Origin: Candidatus Saccharibacteria bacterium UBA1050
GTDB lineage: Bacteria > Patescibacteriota > Saccharimonadia > Saccharimonadales > Saccharimonadaceae
Assembly: GCA_002316545.1 (NCBI GenBank)
Contig: DCDR01000001.1
Span: forward strand, 497,692-561,691
Direction of reading: 5' to 3'
DNA length: 64,000 bases
Shown here: positions 23,486 through 32,700 of the stretch, piece by piece
Numbering within the stretch: the stretch's first letter is position 1
Layout: every line of letters starts with the position of its first letter
Translations under genes and position numbers: made by a program
Notes under the pieces: generated by a model
What the model was told of the DNA's origin: nothing
What the model saw: the letters and a program-made list of their open reading frames with translations, nothing else
Database searches by the model: none

Positions 23486-24598
23486 ATGAGATATGTGAGA
23501 GGAAAAGCCTTAGCAGCTTATATTGGGGTGTTTTTACTGGCTGCGACACTATTACTGCCCTTCGGCACAGCTAGTGCAGCCCAAATAACAAACAGATCAT
23601 TAACCTTACAAGCTGGTGGAGGCGGTGATGGCGGATCAAAGCCAAGCGGTAACGTGCGACACTTGTTTACGTTTGACGTTGCTTCAACCGGAAACGTTGG
23701 ATCAATTAAATTTGATTACTGTACTACAGCCAGCGGTACCTGTACTGGACCAACTGGTGCGGATGTATCTGGTGTAACCTTCGGGAGCGAGTCGGGTAGC
23801 GACCTTACTGGCTTCAGCGTTGGTGGTACGCCCACAACTAACTCGTTTTACCTTACTCGTACTGCTGCATCAGCAACAGCTGGTGACACAGCAATTCTAC
23901 GTGTAGACAGTGTGATAAACCCAAGCACGGCCAATTACACTTTCTATGTACGCATTACGACCTATGCAAGCACCAACACGTCTGGTGGTTCAACCGATAC
24001 GGGTACGGTAGCAGCAAGCACGGCTACCCCAATCGTAGTATCAGGAACCATGCCTGAATCACTTGTCTTCTGTACTGGTGCAACCGTATCTACAACGCTT
24101 GGTGTGCCTGACTGTTCTACTGCAACTTCAGGAAACATCAGTTTTAACCAGCTCTTTTCGCCTTCGTCTACTGCCACGGCAACCTCTCAAATGGCCGCGA
24201 GTACCAACGCGAACGGTGGCTATATTGTGACCGTCAATGGAAGCACCCTCACATCAGGCATAAACACTATTACCGCTATGAGCTCCGCAACGACTAGCGT
24301 GCCTGGTACTGGACAGTTCGGTATGAACCTGAAGGCGAACGCTACCCCTAGTGTCGGCGTAGAAGTGGCGCCGGCCGCCAACGGCACTACGCTTCGTGGA
24401 CAAGCGGCGACCAACTACAATACCGCTGATACGTTCAAGTTCACCACCGGTGATACTGTAGCAAACAGTGCAAACGGTGGCTCAGGACCAACAAACGCGC
24501 AAATATATACAATAAGTTACATGGTTAACGTGCCTGGTAGTCAGATCGCAGGAACCTATACAACAACTCTAACCTATGTCTGTACGGCAACCTTCTAG
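23486..24598 (+). CDS. secreted WxL-like surface protein, tandem paralog 2
   Basis: A 370-residue exported protein, tandem copy of the gene at 22261. Long stretches such as VSGVTFGSE.GSDLTGFSVGG and TNSFYLTRTAASATAGDTA are identical at the protein level and partly at the DNA level, while the signal peptides differ (MRYVRGKALAAYIGVFLLAA). Cysteine pairs and the AGTYTTTLTYVCTATF end are preserved. Unlike its sister it has a leaderless promoter and no A-rich leader, so expression is probably lower or differently timed. The following DUF916-like gene starts 6 bases after its stop. Confidence 0.7.
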   Translation: MRYVRGKALAAYIGVFLLAATLLLPFGTASAAQITNRSLTLQAGGGGDGGSKPSGNVRHLFTFDVASTGNVGSIKFDYCTTASGTCTGPTGADVSGVTFGSESGSDLTGFSVGGTPTTNSFYLTRTAASATAGDTAILRVDSVINPSTANYTFYVRITTYASTNTSGGSTDTGTVAASTATPIVVSGTMPESLVFCTGATVSTTLGVPDCSTATSGNISFNQLFSPSSTATATSQMAASTNANGGYIVTVNGSTLTSGINTITAMSSATTSVPGTGQFGMNLKANATPSVGVEVAPAANGTTLRGQAATNYNTADTFKFTTGDTVANSANGGSGPTNAQIYTISYMVNVPGSQIAGTYTTTLTYVCTATF

Positions 24599-24604
24599 GA
24601 AAGT

Positions 24605-25606
24605 ATGAAAAAAATTTTACAAACCACACGAACAATTCTAGTATCAAGTTTTATCGTTTTCGGGCTACTGGTGGGGCTCGTTTCGCCTGCTGCATATGCG
24701 GCTGAAAAGGGAACTGGGCAAGCTCTCGAGATTGCCCCTCCAGTGATTAATCTGACAGCTGATCCAGGTGAAAAAATTACTACTCAGCTCCTTGTGCGAG
24801 ATGTGGCTAATGTAAACCTGGTTGTTAATAACCAAATCAATGACTTCGTTGCAAGTGGCGAAGACGGTACACCAAAGCTACTACTTGATCCTAAGGATGG
24901 AGAAAGCCCCTATTCATTAAAAGATTGGGTACAGCCAATTCCTCAAGTTACCTTGAAACCAAAAGACCTCGTCAAACTACCTCTTGTGATTAATGTTCCT
25001 TCTAACGCTTCTCCTGGTGGTTACTATGCTGTAGTTCGCTTCACTGGTGCCTCACCTGACCTTAAGGATACTGGTGTGTCACTTTCAGCAAGCCTCGGTG
25101 CATTGGTATTACTTCGTGTAAATGGTGATGCTAAAGAAGGCGTTCAAATTGCCAGCTTCTACGCAAGTCAAAACGACAAGAAGGGATCACTCTTCGAATC
25201 AACACCTATCGACTTTGTTGTACGGACCAAAAATACCGGTAACGTACACGAACAGCCAACCGGACAGGTGAGTGTTACTGACTCGTTTGGCAACAAAGTT
25301 GCGAACGTCAACATCAACCTACAGCGTAATAACGTACTACCGAGTAGTACCCGTAAATTTAGTTCACCACTTGATAAGACAGTTATTGGAAACCGAATTC
25401 TATTCGGTCGCTATGTCGCAACCGTGAAGATGAACTACGGTAGCGAAAATAAAACACTCACTGAACAGATTAGCTTCTGGATTATCCCGTACAAACTCAT
25501 TGCTCTAGCATTACTCGCTATCGCAGCTGTCGTATTCTTGATTCGCGCATGGGTTATTCGCTACAAGAAGAAAATCATTAGCCAGACTCGTCGTCGTCGT
25601 CGCTAA
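24605..25606 (+). CDS. DUF916/WxLIP-like membrane-anchored Ig-fold protein
   Basis: A 333-residue protein. Signal peptide (cleavage near AYAA), two Ig-like beta domains (APPVINLTADPGEKITTQLLV; later SPGGYYAVVRFTG and NTGNVHEQPTGQVSV), a C-terminal membrane helix (LIALALLAIAAVVFLIRAWVI) and a very basic cytoplasmic tail (RRRRR). This is the layout of the WxL-interacting proteins (DUF916/DUF3324) of Gram-positive bacteria, which are encoded with WxL proteins. Here it follows two WxL-like genes, 6 bases from the second, with TAGGAAAG as possible ribosome site. It may tether them. Family match is by pattern only. Confidence 0.65.
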   Translation: MKKILQTTRTILVSSFIVFGLLVGLVSPAAYAAEKGTGQALEIAPPVINLTADPGEKITTQLLVRDVANVNLVVNNQINDFVASGEDGTPKLLLDPKDGESPYSLKDWVQPIPQVTLKPKDLVKLPLVINVPSNASPGGYYAVVRFTGASPDLKDTGVSLSASLGALVLLRVNGDAKEGVQIASFYASQNDKKGSLFESTPIDFVVRTKNTGNVHEQPTGQVSVTDSFGNKVANVNINLQRNNVLPSSTRKFSSPLDKTVIGNRILFGRYVATVKMNYGSENKTLTEQISFWIIPYKLIALALLAIAAVVFLIRAWVIRYKKKIISQTRRRRR

Positions 25607-25626
25607 TCTACCCCTTTACTCTGTGC

Positions 25627-25632
25627 TATAAT
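25627..25632 (+). promoter_or_regulatory. extended -10 promoter (leaderless)
   Basis: TGCTATAAT, TATAAT at 25627-25632, 7 bases before ATG 25640. Confidence 0.6.
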
Positions 25633-25639
25633 ACTGCTT

Positions 25640-26620
25640 ATGATATCGTGGCTTTCTCTGAGTCATCATCGCCACAGTGGTCGCTTGCGGCCGCATGAGC
25701 ATACGTCGTACGCACCACTTGGAGTGCTACTGGTTGTCGTCGGCTTCATTCTGGCATCATACAGTGTGTACGCCGCGAGCCCTGGACCCGAAGCTGGGTC
25801 AATAGGTTTGAACGGGACTGTTCCTGTACAGCCGCCGACTGTCGCAGCTACGATTACAAGCCCAAGCTCTGGCAAGCATTTTACTGTTTCCCCTATCGAA
25901 GTGGCAGGAACCTGTACAAAAAATACTCTTGTAGAAGTGTTTAAAAACAAAATTTTTGCCGGCTCTACACCATGTGGTGAAAATGGTAAATACTCGGTTC
26001 AGGCCGACTTACTGTATGGCAAAAACATATTAGTGGCACGAGTCTACGACGTACTAAACCAAGCAGGGCCTGATTCGAATAAAGTCACCGTTTACTACGA
26101 TGCTTCTCTGGCACAGGGCTCACCAGTTACTTCGTTAAACTTCTCAGATACACAATTACTCCTCAATACAGATGCGGTATTTCGTGGCTCTTTCCCTAAT
26201 GAGGAAATGACAATGCCCATTGAAATACTCGGTGGACGACCACCTTTTGCCGTGAATGTTGAGTGGGGCGATTCAGACGACAAAGTATATGCGAGGAAAG
26301 ATAATGTCAGTTTTCTTGCCTCTCATGCCTATGCTAAACCAGGCACATATCAGATTACGGTTGATAGCACCGATGCAGATGGGAGGGTAGCGTTCCTCAC
26401 CGTAGCTGCCGTGATCAACGGTGCAGCCACAATCGTGAACGATACTTCTGGTACCGCTTCAACCGGCGAAGGTTTGTTAGCAAATCCTGTAGTAGCGCGT
26501 ATGCTCACCATCTGGCCTCTCTATGTAACACTAGTAGCAATCGTCGTTAGCTTCTGGCTTGGCGAACGCCGCGAAAAGCGTGTGTTAGTGGCTCATGGCG
26601 CGCTTAGTTCATCTCGCTAA
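25640..26620 (+). CDS. membrane-anchored PKD/Ig-domain protein
   Basis: A 326-residue protein with an uncleaved or late signal anchor (residues 27-47, APLGVLLVVVGFILASYSVYA). Outside are an Ig-like domain (ATITSPSSGKHFTVSPIEVAGTC...) and a PKD-like domain (GRPPFAVNVEWGDSDDKV, then YAKPGTYQITVDSTDADG). A C-terminal membrane helix (LTIWPLYVTLVAIVVSFWLG) and a short basic tail end it. Likely a surface structural or binding protein belonging with the adjacent DUF916-like gene. A weak hairpin (26624-26637) follows. Confidence 0.65.
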   Translation: MISWLSLSHHRHSGRLRPHEHTSYAPLGVLLVVVGFILASYSVYAASPGPEAGSIGLNGTVPVQPPTVAATITSPSSGKHFTVSPIEVAGTCTKNTLVEVFKNKIFAGSTPCGENGKYSVQADLLYGKNILVARVYDVLNQAGPDSNKVTVYYDASLAQGSPVTSLNFSDTQLLLNTDAVFRGSFPNEEMTMPIEILGGRPPFAVNVEWGDSDDKVYARKDNVSFLASHAYAKPGTYQITVDSTDADGRVAFLTVAAVINGAATIVNDTSGTASTGEGLLANPVVARMLTIWPLYVTLVAIVVSFWLGERREKRVLVAHGALSSSR

Positions 26621-26648
26621 ATCGTAGTAAAAACTACACCATATTTTG

Positions 26649-26677
26649 TTGCAAAAGCCGTGTATATCGGTTATGCT
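26649..26677 (+). promoter_or_regulatory. promoter of giant surface protein gene
   Basis: TTGCAA (26649-26654), 17-base spacer, TATGCT (26672-26677). An A-rich leader of about 75 bases leads to GTG 26759. Confidence 0.5.
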
Positions 26678-26758
26678 AGTAGGGATAAAACTAGTGTGAG
26701 ACAAAAACAGCTTTATCAAAACAAAATAAAATAAAATAAAAAAAGAGTTTAACAAATA

Positions 26759-29700
26759 GTGTACCTTGGTGGTAGGATATCTCGTCTATTTTTAGGCGTC
26801 GCCGTATTAATCGGCATTATGGGTATGGGCGTACTTCTTATGAACCGCCCTGTTTCTGCTGTCACGGGTATTAATGAGCACATAAATTTCCAAGGCCGTC
26901 TGTTTAACGCCCAAGGCGCAACCGTACCAGATGGCAACTACAACATTCAGTTCAAGATCTACCAAGATGGCGCCGGTACAGCGGCAGGCAACCCTGGTGG
27001 AAGCCTAGAGTGGACAGAGGAATGGCTCAATGATGACGGTAACGGTGTTCAAATCAAAAACGGTTACATGTCGGTTGAGCTCGGTTCTGTAAATCCATTT
27101 GGAAGTAGCATCGACTGGAACCAAGACACCCTTTGGCTCAGCATGAACATCGGTGATACAAACACTAGCTGTACCCCATTCAGCTCTTGTAGTGGTGATG
27201 GCGAAATGGTACCAATGAAGCGGCTTTCATCATCGGTATACGCTCTTAACGCCGGCAAGCTTGGTGGCCTCACTAGCACTCAATTCCTTCAGCTAGCTCA
27301 AGGCGTACAGACTGACGCATCAACCAACACGACCAGCATTTATCTCAACAAAACTGGCGGAGGCAACTTCCTCCAACTTCAATCTTCTGGTACCGACGTA
27401 TTCACCCTTTCAAACAGTGGTGATATTCAGTTTGGTAACAACGCCGACCACACTATTTCGGTTGGCACGTCAGCCGCCAGCACTGCCGGTCGAACTCTTA
27501 CCGTCAGTGCTGGCACCGGTGGTAGCGGCACAGGAAGCGCCGGTGGAGACTTGGTTCTTCAAGGTGGCGATGCTGGTGGTACGAATGGGAACGGTGGTAA
27601 CGTAACCCTTAACGCTGGAGCAAAGACCGGATCTGGCACCGATGGCACCATTTCAATCGGTACCAGCAACACAAGCGCGATTACCCTTGGAGCTAACGTT
27701 ACCCTATCAGGCGGCAAGAGTCTTACTATTACTGGTGGAATTACTGGAAGCCGTCCTGCCTCACCAACTGAAGGCATGGTGTACTACGACACTACCACTA
27801 AGCAGCTGCTTACCTATGCAAATGGCAAGTGGCAGGGTGATCGAAGCACCAGCACAAAGATTGTTGCAGCTAGCAACAGTTCGCAGGCGATGAAAGATGC
27901 TGCCGACTACGTAACAGACGGTACTGCTGACGAAAGTGAAATCAACAGCGCACTTACTGCTGCTGCAGGTGGCCAAGTATATCTCGCCGAAGGTACCTAT
28001 GTCGCAGCGGCTACCATTTTGATTCCTAACAATACAATTCTCGCGGGTGCAGGTCGAGGCACAGTAATCGAACTTGGAAACCTCGATAGTACCGAAAACT
28101 TGATTGAAAACAGCGACACAACAACCGGTACAGGCGTTGTGATTCGAGATCTTAAGCTCGATGGTCGCAGTGACCTTAACACTGCAGGTACACAGTACGG
28201 TATCTATCTCAATGGTATAGGAAGCGGTAGTGGATCAAGCGCCATTGGTGGAGCAACCATTTCAAACATTAGTGCAACTCGTTTTCGTAACGATGCAGTA
28301 TACTTAACAGCCTCTAGCAACAGCAAGGTTACTTCAAGCACGTTCCGAGCCAACACTGGCGCAGGTTTAAGCCTTAATAGCAGCTCATCATACAACGTTA
28401 TTAACGATAACCAGTCACAAGGCAACAGTGCGGAAGGTTTCTTGATAAACGGCTCAAACCACAACACTTTCAGCGGCAACAATTCTCAGGGTAACTCTAC
28501 ATACGGCTTCAACTTCCAAGGTGGCTCAGCTCGCAACACTGTTTCAGGCAACAGCATTAGCGAGAATCCAAGTGCAGGTATTCGTATGTCTGGTGAAACA
28601 CGAAGCACAGTAGTAGGTAACACTATCCGTGGCGGTGGAAGCAATGTGTACGGAATTTATTTACTGTCTAGCGCTAGCAACAACGCAATTAGCTCTAACA
28701 ACATCTACGATACAGGTGGTGCTGGTACAACAAATGGTATCTACCTTGATGTTGCCTCATATAACAACCTCACAAATAACGTCATTGGCGACTCGTCTTG
28801 TACAACTACCTGCTACGCAATCAACATCAATAATGCAAGTGCCACTGGCAACTATGTCGCAAGCAACAATATTGATAGCGGTGCCAGCATAAACAACATC
28901 GGCACTAACACTCTTACCGGTGGTCAAATGAATGGGTCTGGTGCTTATAACATCCAAGCCAGTGGTGGTATTAACTTGCAGAACAATACTTCGGTTACGG
29001 GTAGCTTGACCGCCTCTACTTCAGTATTGGCTCCTACTATCGACACCGCCAGTGCCGGCACTCTTAGCATCGGAACTACCAACGCAACAGCGATTACGCT
29101 TGCTAAGAATACTACGGTAACTGCCAACCTAACTGTTTCTAACGCTGGCAACGTTGCCTTCCAGCGCGGCTCAGACTTCAGCACGACTGGTTCAAGCGAT
29201 GATGTCAACTTTGGTACCGGTGTACTGTTCCGCTTGACTGGCGCGAGCGCTCAAACTATTACCGGTATCGCAAACGGCGTTGACGGACGAGTGATTACAT
29301 TGGTTAACGCCGCTTCTCAGGCCGCAAATATTAACAATGAAGCAGCTGGGTCAAGCGCCTCAAACCGAATTATCACCGGCACCGGTAGCAACATTTCCCT
29401 ACCGGCTGGAAGCTCAGTTTCACTCGTATACGACTCAGGCGCTAGCAGGTGGCGCGTTGTTGGAGCTGCAGGTACGAGCGATAGTTACATTCAATTACAG
29501 GGAAGTACCCCTGGCACCGCGCAAACTGGTAACTTCAACATATCAGGCACTGGCATTGCTGCAACACTTCAGGGCAACACTAGTGTGCTAACTCCCCTCC
29601 TTGATACCGCAAGTGCCGGCACTTTAAGCATCGGCACGACTAACGCAACGGCAATCAACCTCAACCAAAACACCGTTGTAGCCGCTGGAAAGAGTCTCAC

Positions 29701-32700
29701 CATCACTGGTGGCAACACTGCTTCTCGCCCGGGCTCACCAAGTGAGGGTATGATGTACTACGACACTACCACTAAGCAGCTGCTTACCTACGCCAATGGC
29801 AAGTGGCAGGGCGATCGCTCAACCGCAAGTAAAATTGTTGCTGCTAACAATAGCTCACAAGCCGAAAAAGATGCCGCTGACTACGTGGCTGACGGTACTG
29901 CTGACGAAAGTGAAATCAACAGCGCTCTTACCGCAGCTAGCGGTGGCAACGTCTACCTGTTCAAGGGTACCTACAACCTTGCAGCAGCAATTTCTGTACC
30001 AAACAACACATCTCTTGCCGGTGCAGGCGCTGGAACTGTTTTGACCATTCCGAACGCTCAGAATGGCTCATATGCAATGATTACTAACACTGATGCCTCA
30101 ACAGGTACTGGTGTAACTGTTCGCGACCTTGCAATTGACGGAAACAAAGCGAACCAAAGTAGCGGTGGTATGAATGGTATCTTCTTCGACCACATGGGTG
30201 GCGGTAGTGGTTCATCAGCTCGAGCAGGTGGTGAACTAAAGAACGTGCTCGTTAAGAACATGTACGGCACTGGTTCGGGCGCAAGCGGTGTAGGTATTCG
30301 ACTTAGCAACTCAAGCAATAACACCCTCATTGACAATAAACTGCAAGCTAACGGCTACATTGGACTATATATAACTTCATCAAGTAGCCACAACAGTTTC
30401 ACTGGCAACGTTATGCAAGGCAACACCAGCTACGGTGTGTACCTTAACTCAAATAACAACACGCTGTCATCAAACACCGTGCAAGGCAACACTAACGCTG
30501 GTATTTATGTATCTGGAGCTTCAAACAACACTCTTAGTGCAAACACTGTTTCTGGCAACGGTGCGAACGGTATACGAGTTACCGGCGCTTCAGCAAGCAA
30601 CACCATTACAGGTAACACCATTAGCAGCAACACGACTGAAGGTATCTACCTTAACTCAGTCAACAACAACACTATTACGGGCAACAACTTGAACGCCAAC
30701 ACTACCGGAGTTGTCCTTGACACTGCTTCCTACAACACTGTGTCTGGAAACGAGTTTAAGGCAAACACAACTGCTGGTATTCAGCTAATTCTTACCTCTA
30801 CGTATAACACGATAGACGGTAACATGATTTACGACTCAGGTAATACCACTGTAAACAATGGTATTTACATTTCAGCCTCAGACAATAACTCTATCACCAG
30901 TAACAACATTTACGACACCACTCACTCTTCAAGCAATTACGCCATCTACGTGTTTGATTCAACATCAGACGCTAACTACCTAGCTGACAACTCTCTTGGC
31001 GGCGGTTCAATCAATGACAATGGTACTGGTACAATCATGGGCGGCCAGCTAAATAGCTCTGGTAACTTCGTTGTACAGCCAGCTGGTACTATAGATCTTC
31101 ACGCAAACACTACTGTTACTGGCTCACTTACCGCTACTACTAGCGTGTTGGCGCCTACCATCGATACCGCTAGCGCGGGTACTTTGAGTATTGGTACTAC
31201 CAACGCAACAGCAATCACGCTTGCAAAGAACACTACCGTTACCGCTAACTTGACCGTTACAAACGCGGGTAATGTTGCGTTCGAGCGCGGTACCGACTTC
31301 AGTACTACTGGTACCAGCAATGACGTAAGCTTTGGTACCGGCGCGCTCTTCCGCCTTACTGGTGCAAGTGCACAGACCATTACCGGTATCGCCGGCGGTG
31401 CTAACGGACGAATCATTACCTTGGTGAACGCGGCGTCTCAAGCAGCAACAATAGCAAACAACTCAGGCAGTTCATCTGCGGGCAACAAGATTATCACTGG
31501 CACCGGAGCGAACATCACCGTTGTTGCTGGGGGCTCAATCTCATTAGTATATGACTCTGGCGACAGCGTCTGGCGTGTTGTTGGTGCCGCCGGCACTAGT
31601 GATAGCTACATTCAGCTCCAGGCGAGTACTCCTGGTACCGCACAAACCGGCAACTTCAACATTTCTGGTACCGGTATTGCCGCTACCTTACAAGGTAGTA
31701 CGAGCGTGCTTACACCTCTACTTGATACTGTTTCTGCAGGAACTCTCAACATTGGTACTACTAATGCGACCGGCATTAGTCTTAACCAAGATGTGACAAT
31801 TGCAGCAAACAAGAGTATTACGTACGGTGCAGGTACAGGTTCATTCGACCAATCTGCCAGCTCAGGAACGTTCAAAACCGGCACAGGAGCTGTGAGCCTT
31901 AACGGTGACACGACTGTTGCTAGCGGCAAAAACCTGACCGTAACCAGTGGCACTACCAGCCTAACGGGCACCACCAACATCAACACCACTGGTGGTGGTG
32001 CAACCTCTATAGGCAACTCCAGCGGTGGCGCGGTAACAATTGCTGCCAACGCTTCTTCTAGCTTCACAACAAGCACTGGAACTCTGTCTCTTCAAGCAGC
32101 CAGTGGTATCCAATTGCAGAGCAACACCAGTGTTACTGGTACACTCTCTGCCACAACTTCATTGCAAGCTCCTTTACTTGATACTGCCTCAGCCGTAGCG
32201 CTCAACATTGGTACGACCAATGCGACGAGCATAAACCTCAATAAGGATACCAACCTGGTTGGTAACCTTACCTTCGATTCCGGTGCTAACCGGACCCTAT
32301 CTATCGGTACCTCTGCCGCAAGCACTGCGGGACGACAATTAACTATTGCGGCGGGTACCGGCGGAAGTGGAACTGGTAGTGCTGGCGGCGACCTGCAGCT
32401 CCAAGGTGGAGCAGCAGGTGGCACCAACGCTAATGGAGGCAATATCTATCTCGACGCCGGCGCGAAAGCTGGCTCCGGCGTCGATGGAAGTATATACCTC
32501 GGCTCTACACGCGCAACCACAATTCAAATCGGCAACACGGCGCTCGCAAGTGGCACGCAAACTATCAACATTGGAACTAATAACACCTCAGGTGGAACGA
32601 CAAACATTACTATTGGTACAGGTAGTACCGCGACCGGCGGCACCACTGCACTACAAGCAAAGAGCTCGATAACACTTACGACAAATGGCACTACTCGAGC

